From positions 106,668 to 170,667 of the forward strand of contig CALQCM020000001.1 in assembly GCA_943329075.2 (NCBI GenBank): a stretch of 64,000 nucleotides of DNA, read 5' to 3'. The stretch is from Chitinophaga pinensis. GTDB lineage: Bacteria; Pseudomonadota; Gammaproteobacteria; Burkholderiales; SG8-41. The notes under the pieces are model-generated. The model was given only the letters and a program-made list of their open reading frames with translations. It did no database searches and was not told the DNA's origin. The position numbers were made by a program, and so were the translations under genes. This document shows, piece by piece, positions 23,878 through 33,411 of the stretch (within the stretch, counting starts at the first letter, position 1; every line of letters begins with the position of its first letter).

Positions 23878-26856
23878 TCAGGCCGCCGTATTGAGCGCAG
23901 CTTCGAGCACGCGCGCAACATGCACGGCCTCGCGCTGCGCGCCGTCGTGGATCTGGTGACGGCAGCTGGTGCCGTCGGCGACGATCAACGTGTCAGCATC
24001 CGCCTTGCGCACCGCCGGCAGCAGGCTCGCCTCGGCCATTTTCATCGAGACGGCGTAATGCGCCGCTTCGTAACCAAAGGCGCCGGCCATACCGCAGCAG
24101 CTGGAGGTGACGACTTCGACCGCCAGCTCCGGCACCAGCTGCAAGGCCTTTTGCACCGCCGGCATCGCATCAAAGGCTTTCTGATGGCAGTGTCCATGCA
24201 GCAGCGCTTTTTTCTGCGGCAATGCTTTCAGTTTCAGTTTGAGGCGGCCGGCGTCTGCTTCGCGCGCGATGAATTCCTCAAACAGCAGGGCCTGCTTCGA
24301 CAATGCATCGGCGTCGGCGCCCGGCAGCATCGACAAAAACTCATCGCGCAGACTGAACAGGCAGGACGGCTCGAGGCCGATGATGGGCACGCCGCGTTCG
24401 ACAAACGGTTTGAGCGCATTGATCATGCGTCGGGCTTCGGCACGGGCTTCATCGACCAAACCGGCAGACAGAAAAGTACGCCCGCAACACAGCGGCCGCG
24501 CATCGTCGGCGGCGCGCGGCAAATGCACAAGGTAACCGGCAGCACGTAACACGGCCAGGGCGGCACGCGCGTTGTCCGATTCGAAATAATTGTTGAAGGT
24601 ATCGACTAGTAGCACGACTTCGCCATTGATGGTGCCGCCGCCCTGCGTGCCCGCGGTACGCGCAAAAAAAGTGTCGCCGGTCCATTGCGGCAGCGAGCGC
24701 CGCGCCGACAGTCCCAGCCATTTTTCCGACAGCCACGCAAGTCCTGGCACCGCATCGCGCAGATTCATCAGCCCGGCAAACCGCGACGCCCACGGCGCGT
24801 AACGCGGCAAGTAGGCGATCAAGCGCGCGCGCAGTGACAGCGGATGGCTTTGCAGGTACTGATGCAAGACCTCGATTTTCATCTTCGCCATGTCGACGCC
24901 GGTCGGGCATTCGCGCTTGCAGCCTTTGCACGACACGCAGAGATCGAGCGCCGCGCGCACGTCCTCCGAGGCAAGGCCTTGCGTGCCGAGCTGTCCGGAC
25001 AACGCAAGCCTTAAGGTATTGGCGCGGCCGCGCGTCAGATGCTGTTCTTCGCCGGTGGCGCGAAACGACGGGCACATGGTGCCGGCGTCGAACTTGCGGC
25101 AATGACCGTTGTTGTTGCACATCTCGACCGACTTGGCGAAGCCCTGCCCTTGGGGTGCCAAGGCGCCCTCGCCGGATTGTTTGCCGTCGCCTTCGTGTTC
25201 CGACCAGTCCAGCGCAGCGGCCAGTTTCGGCGTCGCATACCCCGGCGCATAGCGGAACAGCGTGCGCTCGTCCATTTTCGACGGCCGCACGATCTTGCCC
25301 GGATTCATCAGGCCGGCTGGATCGAACAGGTCCTTGATTTCGCCGAAAGCGCGCGTGATGCGCGGGCCGAACATCGGCGCTATCCACTCCGAACGCACGA
25401 GGCCGTCGCCGTGCTCGCCCGAGTACGCGCCCTTGTATTCGCGCACCATCGCGGCGGCCTCTTCGGCAATCGCGCGCATCTTGCGCGCGCCGTCTTCGCG
25501 CATATTCAATATGGGGCGCACGTGCAGAGTCCCGACCGAGGCATGTGCGTACCAGGTGCCGCGCGTGCCGTGCTTTTCGAACACGCGCGTCAGGCGGTCG
25601 GTGTATTCGGCCAGATGTTCGAGCGGCACCGCGCAATCTTCAATGAAAGAAACCGGTTTGCCGTCGCCCTTCATCGACATCATGATGTTAAGACCCGCTT
25701 TGCGCACTTCCCAGAAGTCACGCTGCAGAACGGGGTCGGTGATTTCGACCACGCTGTCGGGCAGGCCGAGTTCGCCCATCAACTCGACGAGCTGTTTGAG
25801 TTTGGCAATCTGCACAGCCTTGTCTTCGCCGGCGAATTCGACCAGCAGGATCGCATCGGGGTCGCCTTTGACGCAGCGATCGACAATCGGCCGGAAGGCC
25901 GGATTGTCGCGCGCGAGACCAATCATGGTGCGATCCACCAGTTCGACTGCCGTCGGGTCAAGCTTGACGATGTGCTGCGGCACCTCCATCGAACGGTAGA
26001 AGGTCGGGAAGTGGCAGATGCCCAGCGTCTTGTGCGCCGGCAGCGGCGACAGATTCAGATGGATGCGTTTCGAATACGCCAGTGTGCCTTCGGAGCCGAC
26101 CAGCAGATGCGACATGTTGAACGCCGTGGCGGCAACCGAATCGAGGTTGTAGCCCCCGACGCGGCGCAGCACCTTGGGATACCGCGCCTCGATTTCAGCG
26201 GCTTCGCGCGCGGCGATGGCGCGCAGCTTCTGCACCAGTTCGCGATAACCGGCGGGCGCGTCGAGGGTGGACAGATCGGCCGGCGTAGCACCGAAAGTGT
26301 ATTCGGCGCCGTCGGCCATCACGGCGTCAATCGCACGCACGTTGTGCACCATGTTGCCGTAACGGATCGAGCGCGAACCGCAGCTGTTATTGCCCGCCAT
26401 GCCGCCGAGGGTGGCCTGCGCGCTGGTCGAGACGTCGACCGGGTACCACAGACCATGCGGCTTCAGCCAGGCATTCAACTGGTCGAGCACGACGCCGGGC
26501 TGCACGCACACCGTGCGGTCGTCTTTGTCGAACCACAGGATGTTGTTGAGGTACTTGCTGTTGTCGATGATCAGCGCAGCGCCGACCGTTTGTCCACACT
26601 GCGAGGTGCCGCCGCCGCGCGGCAGCACCGGCACGCCTTCATCCAGCGCAATCTGCATGGCGATCTGCGCATCGCGTTCGCTTTTCGGCACGACCACACC
26701 GACCGGCTCGATCTGGTAAATCGACGCGTCGGTCGAATAGCGCCCGCGCGAGGCGGCGTCGAACAACACTTCGCATTCGGTTTCGCGCTTGAGGCGTGCC
26801 GCCAGCCGGCTGTCGCCGGTGCGCGGATGAAAAGTCAGAGGCGCGCTGATCGCCAT
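23878..26856 (-). CDS. FAD-binding and (Fe-S)-binding oxidoreductase (D-2-hydroxyacid dehydrogenase type, YdiJ-like)
   Basis: A 992-residue fusion. The N-terminal third is an FAD_binding_4 (PCMH) domain with PVLPRGGGTSQCGQTVGAAL and GNNSCGSRSIRYGNMVHNVR; the middle is a FAD-linked oxidase C domain ending near YSGEHGDGLVRSEWIAPMFG. The C-terminal part is GlpC-like: Cys motifs NNGHCRKFDAGTMCPSFRAT and CVSCKGCKRECPTGVD, then two CCG motifs (CCGRTFLSAG and CCGMAGAFGYE). Such proteins oxidise D-2-hydroxyacids (2-hydroxyglutarate, lactate or similar) and pass electrons to quinone or flavoprotein. The start at 26856 has AAAGG upstream; the frame continues to 26940 without support. Confidence 0.92.
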   Translation of the reverse strand: MAISAPLTFHPRTGDSRLAARLKRETECEVLFDAASRGRYSTDASIYQIEPVGVVVPKSERDAQIAMQIALDEGVPVLPRGGGTSQCGQTVGAALIIDNSKYLNNILWFDKDDRTVCVQPGVVLDQLNAWLKPHGLWYPVDVSTSAQATLGGMAGNNSCGSRSIRYGNMVHNVRAIDAVMADGAEYTFGATPADLSTLDAPAGYRELVQKLRAIAAREAAEIEARYPKVLRRVGGYNLDSVAATAFNMSHLLVGSEGTLAYSKRIHLNLSPLPAHKTLGICHFPTFYRSMEVPQHIVKLDPTAVELVDRTMIGLARDNPAFRPIVDRCVKGDPDAILLVEFAGEDKAVQIAKLKQLVELMGELGLPDSVVEITDPVLQRDFWEVRKAGLNIMMSMKGDGKPVSFIEDCAVPLEHLAEYTDRLTRVFEKHGTRGTWYAHASVGTLHVRPILNMREDGARKMRAIAEEAAAMVREYKGAYSGEHGDGLVRSEWIAPMFGPRITRAFGEIKDLFDPAGLMNPGKIVRPSKMDERTLFRYAPGYATPKLAAALDWSEHEGDGKQSGEGALAPQGQGFAKSVEMCNNNGHCRKFDAGTMCPSFRATGEEQHLTRGRANTLRLALSGQLGTQGLASEDVRAALDLCVSCKGCKRECPTGVDMAKMKIEVLHQYLQSHPLSLRARLIAYLPRYAPWASRFAGLMNLRDAVPGLAWLSEKWLGLSARRSLPQWTGDTFFARTAGTQGGGTINGEVVLLVDTFNNYFESDNARAALAVLRAAGYLVHLPRAADDARPLCCGRTFLSAGLVDEARAEARRMINALKPFVERGVPIIGLEPSCLFSLRDEFLSMLPGADADALSKQALLFEEFIAREADAGRLKLKLKALPQKKALLHGHCHQKAFDAMPAVQKALQLVPELAVEVVTSSCCGMAGAFGYEAAHYAVSMKMAEASLLPAVRKADADTLIVADGTSCRHQIHDGAQREAVHVARVLEAALNTAA

Positions 26857-26987
26857 CGAAAACCTTTGTTGAATGATTATGTTGCGGCTACGCCGCAGCA
26901 AAACAGCCGCAATTATTCGCGGGTTGACGCCCCTGTGCAACTTAACTATTCTGCCTCACTCTTTTATCCCCCCACGACGAGGTCACC
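26857..26987. promoter_or_regulatory. Divergent promoter region (oxidoreductase / aminotransferase)
   Basis: A 131-bp space between two divergent genes, so both promoters should be here. By eye there is an AT-richer stretch around 26870-26960 but no pair of hexamers strong enough to name. A GAGG site at about 26979 serves the plus-strand gene. Confidence 0.4.
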
Positions 26988-28199
26988 ATGGCCGGCATCA
27001 GCGGACGCCATTTCCTGCAAATCCCCGGCCCGACCAATGTGCCCGATCGCATATTGCGCGCGATCGACAACGCCACCATCGATCACCGCGGCCCCGAATT
27101 TCAGAAGTTGGGGCAGGACGTGCTGGCGGGCATGAAACACATCTTCCAGACAAAATCACCGGTGATCATTTTCCCGGCCTCGGGCACCGGCGCATGGGAA
27201 GCCGCGCTCGTCAACACGCTGTCGGCAGGCGACCGTGTGCTGATGTGCGAAACCGGCCAGTTCGCCACGCTATGGCAGAACATGGCGAAGAAACTCGGCC
27301 TCGCGCCGGAATTCATCCCCGGCGACTGGCGTCACGGCGTCGATGCGGCTGCAGTCGAAGCGAAACTGAAGGAAGACAAGAGCCACGCCATCAAAGCCGT
27401 CTGCGTGGTGCACAACGAAACCTCGACCGGCGTGACTTCCCGCATTGGCGAAGTGCGCAAAGCAATCGACCGCGCCCAACATCCGGCGCTGCTGCTGGTC
27501 GACACGATTTCATCGCTCGGCTCGATCGACTACCGTCACGACGAATGGGGTGTCGACGTCACCGTCGCCGGTTCGCAAAAAGGCCTGATGCTGCCGCCGG
27601 GGCTGTCGTTCAACGCGGTCAGCGACAAGGCGCTGGCCGCCGGCAAAACATCGAAGCTGCCGAAATCGTACTGGAGCTGGGAAGACATGCTCGGCCCCAA
27701 TAAAAACGGCTTCTTTCCTTACACGCCGTCGACCAACCTGCTCTACGGCCTGCGCGAAGCGCTCGCCATGCTGCAGGAGGAAGGTCTCGCCAATGTGTTC
27801 GCGCGCCATGACCGCCATGCCAAAGCAACGCGTCGCGCGGTACGCGCCTGGGGCCTCGAAATTCTGTGCCTTGAATCGCTCGAATATTCGAGCGCGCTGA
27901 CCGCAGTGCTGATGCCGTCGGGCCACGACGAGGCGGCCTTCCGCAAGGTGGTGCTCGATCAATTCAACATGTCGCTTGGCAGCGGGCTGGGCAAAATCGC
28001 CGGCAAGGTGTTCCGTATCGGTCACCTCGGCGACTTCAACGATCTGACGCTGATGGGCACGCTTGCCGGCGTCGAGATGGGACTGGAACTCGCCGGCGTG
28101 CCGCATAAAAAAGGCGGCGTCGCCGCAGCCATGGATACTCTGACGGCCAGCGCCGCGGGTGCCGCACAAACCGCCGCGCCGAAACGCAACGCCGCCTGA
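26988..28199 (+). CDS. Serine-glyoxylate / alanine-glyoxylate aminotransferase (class V)
   Basis: A 403-residue PLP enzyme. It begins GRHFLQIPGPTNVPDRILRA, the typical start of serine- and alanine-glyoxylate aminotransferases, and has FPASGTGAWEAALVN, the Asp of LLVDTISSLGSID and the PLP lysine in VAGSQKGLMLPPGL (K198). It would make glycine from glyoxylate. Divergent pairing with a hydroxyacid oxidoreductase is consistent with two-carbon/hydroxypyruvate metabolism. Serine is the likelier amino donor from the overall resemblance, but this is not certain. Confidence 0.9.
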   Translation: MAGISGRHFLQIPGPTNVPDRILRAIDNATIDHRGPEFQKLGQDVLAGMKHIFQTKSPVIIFPASGTGAWEAALVNTLSAGDRVLMCETGQFATLWQNMAKKLGLAPEFIPGDWRHGVDAAAVEAKLKEDKSHAIKAVCVVHNETSTGVTSRIGEVRKAIDRAQHPALLLVDTISSLGSIDYRHDEWGVDVTVAGSQKGLMLPPGLSFNAVSDKALAAGKTSKLPKSYWSWEDMLGPNKNGFFPYTPSTNLLYGLREALAMLQEEGLANVFARHDRHAKATRRAVRAWGLEILCLESLEYSSALTAVLMPSGHDEAAFRKVVLDQFNMSLGSGLGKIAGKVFRIGHLGDFNDLTLMGTLAGVEMGLELAGVPHKKGGVAAAMDTLTASAAGAAQTAAPKRNAA

Positions 28200-28217
28200 T
28201 CCCAACCGGCCGCCGTC

Positions 28218-29192
28218 GTGATCCGGCCCCTGCAAATTTCGCTGATGTGTGCGGCAGTCGCGGGCAGTCTGCTCGCGGTTCAGGCCATTGCACAAAACTA
28301 TCCGGCCAAACCAATCCGCTTTGTGGTGCCCTTCGCGCCCGGCGGCGGCACCGACATCATCGGCCGCATCGTCGCGCAGCAGCTGAACGAAGAACTGCGC
28401 CAGCCGGTTGTTGTTGATAACCGCGCCGGTGCCGGCAGCGCGCTCGGCGCCGAGATCGTCACCAAAGCACCCGCCGACGGTTACACGCTGCTGTTCGGCA
28501 ACATCAGCCTGGCTTTCAATCAGGCGCTCTATGCCTCGCTGCCGTACGACGCGGTGCGCGACTTTTCGCCGGTGACGCTGACCTCGGTGCAACCCAATAT
28601 CGTCGTGATCTATCCGGGACTGCCGGCGCAGACCATAGCCGAATTCGCCGCGCTGGCGCGCGCCAAACCGGGCCAATTGACCTACGGCTCGGCCGGTATC
28701 GGCTCGGGCACCCATCTGTCGGCCGAATTGCTGGCGCAATCGCTGAAGATCTCGCTGCTGCACGTGCCCTATCGCGGCACCGGCCCCGCGCTCACCGACA
28801 CCATCGGCGGACAGGTGCAGATGATGGTGTCGACCATCGCGCCGGCACTGCCGCTGGTGAAAAGCGGCCGCCTGCGCGCCCTCGGCGTCACCAGCGCCAA
28901 ACGCTCCGCAGCAACGCCCGACATTCCGACGCTGATGGAAGCCGGTGTCGCCGGTTACGATTACAGCACCTGGTACGGCATACTGGCGCCGGCGCAAACG
29001 CCGCGTGCGATCATCGAACTGCTCCATCGTAAAACACTGGCGGGGCTGGCGCGCGAGGATGCGAAACGCAAACTCGAAGCTCAGGGCGTCGATACCATCA
29101 CCAATACACCGGCCGAATTTCATGCCTATCTCAAAGCGGAAACGCGCAAATGGATTGACGTCGTGCGCACCGCCGGAATTCCCCAACAATAA
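28218..29192 (+). CDS. Bug-family tripartite tricarboxylate transporter receptor
   Basis: A 324-residue periplasmic receptor. The start appears to be GTG at 28218, giving the signal peptide MIRPLQISLMCAAVAGSLLA; an ATG nine codons later would leave a signal without basic residues. Mature sequence has AKPIRFVVPFAPGGGTDIIG, QPVVVDNRAGAGSALG and HVPYRGTGPALTDTIGGQVQ. It lies 18 nt after the aminotransferase and is followed within 40 nt by a second Bug gene. Confidence 0.92.
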   Translation: MIRPLQISLMCAAVAGSLLAVQAIAQNYPAKPIRFVVPFAPGGGTDIIGRIVAQQLNEELRQPVVVDNRAGAGSALGAEIVTKAPADGYTLLFGNISLAFNQALYASLPYDAVRDFSPVTLTSVQPNIVVIYPGLPAQTIAEFAALARAKPGQLTYGSAGIGSGTHLSAELLAQSLKISLLHVPYRGTGPALTDTIGGQVQMMVSTIAPALPLVKSGRLRALGVTSAKRSAATPDIPTLMEAGVAGYDYSTWYGILAPAQTPRAIIELLHRKTLAGLAREDAKRKLEAQGVDTITNTPAEFHAYLKAETRKWIDVVRTAGIPQQ

Positions 29193-29228
29193 GATCCGCA
29201 CCGTTTGTCATTTTTCATGAGGCCCTAA

Positions 29229-30194
29229 ATGCGCACCCGCTTTCTGACCGCCATTGCAATTGCCGCCTGCGCCACTCTGCCCGCTTTCGCGCAAAGCTAT
29301 CCCTCGAAACCGGTCCGGCTGCTGGTCGGCTTCGCGCCCGGTGGCGGCACCGACATCGTGGCGCGCGTGCTAGCGCAAAAACTGTCGGAATGGTGGGGCC
29401 AGCAGGTGGTGGTGGAAAATCGCGCCGGCGCCACCGGCACCATCGCCGCCGATCTGGTGGCGAAAGCGCCGGCCGACGGCTACATGCTGCTGATGGGCCA
29501 CGTCAATTCGAACGCCATCGCGCCGACGTTGTTCAAAAAGCTGCCCTATGACGCCGTCAAGGATTTCGCCTCGGTCACCTATGTCGGTTACGTGCCCAAC
29601 GTGCTGACCGTGCATCCGTCGCTGCCGACGAAAAATGTGAAGGAACTCGTGGCGCTGGCGAAATCGCGCGCGGGCGAACTGACCTGCGCCTCGTCGGGCA
29701 CCGGCAGCACCCAGCATCTGGCACTCGAAATGTTCATGACGCTGACCGGCACAAAAATCATCCATGTGCCCTACAAAGGCAGCGGCCAGGCCATCGTTGA
29801 TCTGCTGGCCGGACAGGTGCAGATGAATTTCGACACGATGCCGCCGGTGCTCGATCACGTCCGCGCCAAACGCCTGCGCGCGCTGGCGGTCACCACGCCG
29901 AAACGCGCCGGACAATTGCCGGATGTGCCGACCCTCGCTGAAACCGGACTCAAGGGCTTCGAGATGACCAACTGGTACGGCGTCGTCGCCCCGGGCGCGA
30001 CGCCGCGCGACATCGTCAACAAGATCAACGCCGATCTCAACAAGGCGCTGGCCGACCCGGGCGTCCGCAGGCGGCTGGAGGAAGTCGGCACGGAGATCGG
30101 CGGCGGCACGCCGGAATCGTTCGACGCGTTCATCAAAACTGAAATCATCAAATACACAAAGCTGGTCAAAGCCGCAAACGTGCAGCTCGACTGA
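29229..30194 (+). CDS. Bug-family tripartite tricarboxylate transporter receptor
   Basis: A 321-residue periplasmic receptor with signal peptide MRTRFLTAIAIAACATLPAF and family sequence SKPVRLLVGFAPGGGTDIVA, GQQVVVENRAGATGTIA and HVPYKGSGQAIVDLLAGQVQ. It is in tandem with the preceding Bug gene but the two are clearly diverged, so this is not a fresh duplication. The next gene (crotonase) starts 8 nt after its stop. Confidence 0.93.
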   Translation: MRTRFLTAIAIAACATLPAFAQSYPSKPVRLLVGFAPGGGTDIVARVLAQKLSEWWGQQVVVENRAGATGTIAADLVAKAPADGYMLLMGHVNSNAIAPTLFKKLPYDAVKDFASVTYVGYVPNVLTVHPSLPTKNVKELVALAKSRAGELTCASSGTGSTQHLALEMFMTLTGTKIIHVPYKGSGQAIVDLLAGQVQMNFDTMPPVLDHVRAKRLRALAVTTPKRAGQLPDVPTLAETGLKGFEMTNWYGVVAPGATPRDIVNKINADLNKALADPGVRRRLEEVGTEIGGGTPESFDAFIKTEIIKYTKLVKAANVQLD

Positions 30195-30202
30195 GCATCG
30201 CC

Positions 30203-30982
30203 ATGGCCTCCGGGATCATCGTCGAACGCCACGGCGGAATTGCCACCGTTGCGCTCTCCAATCCAGGCAAACTCAACGCCCTAGACCGCGCGATGTGGAG
30301 CGGTCTCGCCACCGCCATGCAGCAACTGTCGGCCGACGACACGCTGCGCTGCGTGGTATTGCGCGGCGCCGGTGACGAAGCCTTTGCCGCGGGTGCCGAC
30401 ATCGCCGAATTCGCCACTGAGCGCGCCGACGCCGCGCAGGCGGCGAAATACGGCGCGCTGATCCACGAAGCCATGCAAGCGGTGGCGCGCTGCCGCCATC
30501 CGGTGATCGCCCTGATCAAGGGCGCCTGCGTCGGCGGCGGCCTCGAAATTGCGGCGATGTGCGATTTGCGCATCTGTGGCGAATCGAGCCGCTTCGGCGT
30601 GCCGATCAAGAACCTCGGTCTGACCATGGGCTACGGCGAATTGCAGGGCGTGCTCGCCGTCGCCGGTCGCGCGGTAGTACTGGAAATTCTGCTCGAAGGC
30701 CGTGTCTTCGGCGCACAGGAAGCGCTGACGAAACGGCTGGTCAACCGTGTGGTCGCCGATGCCGAAGTCGCAGGCGAAGCCTATGCGATGGCGGCGCGCA
30801 TCGCGGCAGGCGCACCGCTGGTGGCGCGCTGGCACAAGCAATATATCGAACGCTTGAATCCGATGCCGCAGGTGTCGGCCGCAGAATGGAACGAAGGTTT
30901 CGCCTGTTTCGACACCGCCGATTACAAGACCGGCGTGGCGGCCTTCCTCGCCAAAATCAAACCGCCGTTCGAAGGACGCTGA
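30203..30982 (+). CDS. Enoyl-CoA hydratase/isomerase (crotonase) family protein
   Basis: A 259-residue crotonase. It has RGAGDEAFAAGADIAEFATE and GACVGGGLEIAAMCDLRICG; Glu115 of the first catalytic position is present, but the residue 20 further on, normally the second hydratase Glu, is Ile135 in FGVPIKNLG. It is a close relative of the crotonase at 11261-12049, sharing the same substitution. A lyase or isomerase role fits better than simple hydration. The following gene starts immediately after its stop codon. Confidence 0.88.
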   Translation: MASGIIVERHGGIATVALSNPGKLNALDRAMWSGLATAMQQLSADDTLRCVVLRGAGDEAFAAGADIAEFATERADAAQAAKYGALIHEAMQAVARCRHPVIALIKGACVGGGLEIAAMCDLRICGESSRFGVPIKNLGLTMGYGELQGVLAVAGRAVVLEILLEGRVFGAQEALTKRLVNRVVADAEVAGEAYAMAARIAAGAPLVARWHKQYIERLNPMPQVSAAEWNEGFACFDTADYKTGVAAFLAKIKPPFEGR

Positions 30983-31741
30983 ATGCGGGCACCGGCTTAT
31001 TTCCTTCGCACGCTCGTTGCACTTTGCGCGCTGTGGTCCTGCGTGGCAACGGCCGCGCCGGATTACGCGCGCGAAAAACGCTGGGCCGATGAAATCACAC
31101 CGACGCTGGTGGTCGGCGATGCGGTTTACCTTGCCCAGCCGTCGGGTCACAAATTTCTCGGCTTGTATACGGAGGCCAAAAAAGCGCGCGCCGCGGTCAT
31201 CGTGGTACACGGCCTCGGCATCCATCCGGACTGGGCACTGATCGGCACGCTGCGCAGCGAACTGCCCGACCACGGCTATACAACACTATCCATCCAGATG
31301 CCGGTGCTCGCCGCCGATGCCAAGGGCGAAGATTACCCCGCACTGTTCGGCGATGCGGCGGAGCGGCTGGCGGCCGCGGTGGCCTGGCTCAAGACCAAGG
31401 GCTACACGAAGATCGCGCTGGCCTCGCATAGCATGGGGGCACGCATGAGCAACCATTTTCTCGCCGCTAATCCGGCCAGCGGCATCGCGGCGTGGATCGC
31501 CGTCGGCATCAGCAGCGGCGAATTCGCCGACGCCGGCACATTTCGCTTCCCGGTTCTCGACATCTACGGCGAACGCGATTTCCCGCAGGTGCTGCAGAAA
31601 GCCGATGCGCGCGCGGCGGTGCTTGCAAAAAACAAAGGCTCGGCGCAAATTGAGGTCCAAGGGGCCGACCACTATTTCGGCGGACGCGAAACCGAACTGG
31701 CGACGCGCGTGCGCCAGTTTCTCGACCAGAAATTCAAATGA
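30983..31741 (+). CDS. Exported alpha/beta-hydrolase-like protein, DUF3530 type
   Basis: A 252-residue protein with an N-terminal signal peptide (YFLRTLVALCALWSCVATAA). It has an alpha/beta-hydrolase outline: AAVIVVHGLGIHPDWALIG (oxyanion strand), nucleophile Ser in ALASHSMGARMSNHF, Asp in DIYGERDFPQ and His in GADHYFGG. The pattern recalls the DUF3530 family. Substrate unknown. Its ATG directly follows the crotonase TGA, so the two are probably co-translated. Confidence 0.78.
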   Translation: MRAPAYFLRTLVALCALWSCVATAAPDYAREKRWADEITPTLVVGDAVYLAQPSGHKFLGLYTEAKKARAAVIVVHGLGIHPDWALIGTLRSELPDHGYTTLSIQMPVLAADAKGEDYPALFGDAAERLAAAVAWLKTKGYTKIALASHSMGARMSNHFLAANPASGIAAWIAVGISSGEFADAGTFRFPVLDIYGERDFPQVLQKADARAAVLAKNKGSAQIEVQGADHYFGGRETELATRVRQFLDQKFK

Positions 31742-31818
31742 GTTTTCGATTGCAGGGGCGCCGTACCGGCGTTTGCTTTAGTAAAGTACCGACAGGTTCC
31801 GGGTAACTTCACCAGCCG

Positions 31819-33402
31819 ATGAATCCCTCCCTCAAACTGGCCATCGCGATTGCGTGCACCGCACTGGTCATAGCGGGCAGCACGCCTGCCATTCTGCTGG
31901 TGGTGTGGGCCGGCCTTGAACACGCGCAGCGCGACGCGTTTGCCGCGGCGCTGCTTGCGCGCATCGATCTTGCGGTAATTGCCGGCGCCTTGATTGTTGC
32001 GTTGGCGGGCATAGGCGTCGCCGGACTTTTCCGGTTCTATATCATGGCGCCGCGCCGGCTTGCCGAGGAAACCCGCCTGATCACGCTGGCAAACCCTACC
32101 CACCGGCTGCGTGTCGAGGGCGGCAGCGAACTGGCCCTGCTCGCCGCCGAAATCAACGCGCTGGCCGACCGCTTGGGCGAACTCTCGCGCGGCGTCGAAG
32201 AACGTGTCGCAGCGGCGCGCGCCGACCTCGAGCAGGAAAAAAACCGTCTCGCCGCGCTGATGGAAGAACTGGCGCAAGGCGTCCTCGTCTGCAATATCGA
32301 GGGCCGCATCCTGCTGCATAACCGGCGCGCGCGCACGCTGCTGGCGCCACCGGATTCGGCGCCTGGCGCCGGCGTCGGCCTCGGCCGTTCGCTGTTCGGC
32401 CTGGTCGACCGCAATTTGATCGTGCTCGCACTTGAACAGGTCGCAGGCCGCCTCGAGCGCGGCGAAACAAACCCGGTCGCCGGCTTCACCACCACGCTCG
32501 GCGGTGCCAGCCCCGTGCGGGTGCTGCTGGCGCCGGTGGCCGCCGCGCCCGTTGGTGCGGCCGATGCCCGCAACGACACCGCGGTGGCTGGCAACGCGCG
32601 CATATCCGGATACGTGCTGACGTTTGAACACCCGCAGGACCGCGACGACGCCGGTGCGCCCGCCAGCCAGATCGACGGCACGACCGCCGAATCCGCGGCC
32701 GTGCGCGCACGGCCGGTGCTGGCGGTGATGGCGTCGCCAAGCCGCCCGGCGTTTTACGATTTTGACCTGTTCGGCCAGACCCGAAGCAGCACCGAACTCG
32801 ACGATTGCCTGCTGCGTGAATTGATCTATACGGTGTTCGACACCGAGACGACCGGCCTCAATCCCACCGACGGGGACGAAATCATTTCAATCGGCGCCAT
32901 CCGCATCGTCAACGGCAAATTGCTGCATGGAGAAATTTTCGACCAGCTGATCGACCCCAAACGTTCGCTGCCGCCGGCGTCGGTGCGCATCCACGGCATC
33001 GAGCCGGCGATGCTGGCGGGCCAGCCCGCCATCGCAACCGTGTTGCCGCGGTTCAGCAGTTTTTGCAGCGAGACGGTGCTGGTCGCGCACAACGCGGCAT
33101 TCGACATGCGCTTCCTCCAGCTCAAGGAGGCCGCCACCGGCATACGATTCAATCATCCCGTGCTCGACACCCTGATGCTGTCGGCGGTGGTGCACCCGCA
33201 TCAGGACAATCACAACATCGAAGCGATCGCGGCCCGTCTCGGCGTCAACGTGGTCGGCCGCCACACTGCGCTCGGCGACGCCATCGTCACCGGTGAGATT
33301 TTCCTCAAGCTGCTGCCGCTGCTTGCCGCCGCCGGCATCACCACCCTGCGTCAGGCGCGCGCGGCCGCGCAGCGCACCGCCTATGCGAAAGTACAGTACT
33401 AG
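31819..33402 (+). CDS. Membrane-anchored DEDDh 3'-5' exonuclease with HAMP/PAS-like region
   Basis: A 527-residue protein. Two membrane helices (about 8-31 and 50-74) are followed by a HAMP-like stretch, a coiled coil (about 120-150) and a PAS-like region (MEELAQGVLVCNIEGRILLH). The C-terminal part is a DnaQ-type exonuclease: FDTETTGLNP (D341, E343), AHNAAFDMRF (D429) and RHTALGDA (H482, D487), the complete DEDDh set. It is thus a sensor-like membrane module joined to a nuclease rather than a replication subunit. The next gene is a DUF294 protein 9 nt on, followed by a symporter pair; this neighbourhood recurs in proteobacteria. Confidence 0.85.
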   Translation: MNPSLKLAIAIACTALVIAGSTPAILLVVWAGLEHAQRDAFAAALLARIDLAVIAGALIVALAGIGVAGLFRFYIMAPRRLAEETRLITLANPTHRLRVEGGSELALLAAEINALADRLGELSRGVEERVAAARADLEQEKNRLAALMEELAQGVLVCNIEGRILLHNRRARTLLAPPDSAPGAGVGLGRSLFGLVDRNLIVLALEQVAGRLERGETNPVAGFTTTLGGASPVRVLLAPVAAAPVGAADARNDTAVAGNARISGYVLTFEHPQDRDDAGAPASQIDGTTAESAAVRARPVLAVMASPSRPAFYDFDLFGQTRSSTELDDCLLRELIYTVFDTETTGLNPTDGDEIISIGAIRIVNGKLLHGEIFDQLIDPKRSLPPASVRIHGIEPAMLAGQPAIATVLPRFSSFCSETVLVAHNAAFDMRFLQLKEAATGIRFNHPVLDTLMLSAVVHPHQDNHNIEAIAARLGVNVVGRHTALGDAIVTGEIFLKLLPLLAAAGITTLRQARAAAQRTAYAKVQY

Positions 33403-33411
33403 TCCTTGCCG

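Noticed and set aside
25039..27135. A 698-residue open frame on the plus strand
   Set aside because: It lies fully opposite the FAD/Fe-S oxidoreductase, whose motifs are clear. The plus-strand product is rich in Arg/His/Gln and has no family features, as expected for antisense of high-GC coding sequence.
27510..29201. A 563-residue minus-strand open frame spanning the aminotransferase and a Bug gene
   Set aside because: It crosses two well-supported plus-strand genes and the gap between them and has no recognisable domain.
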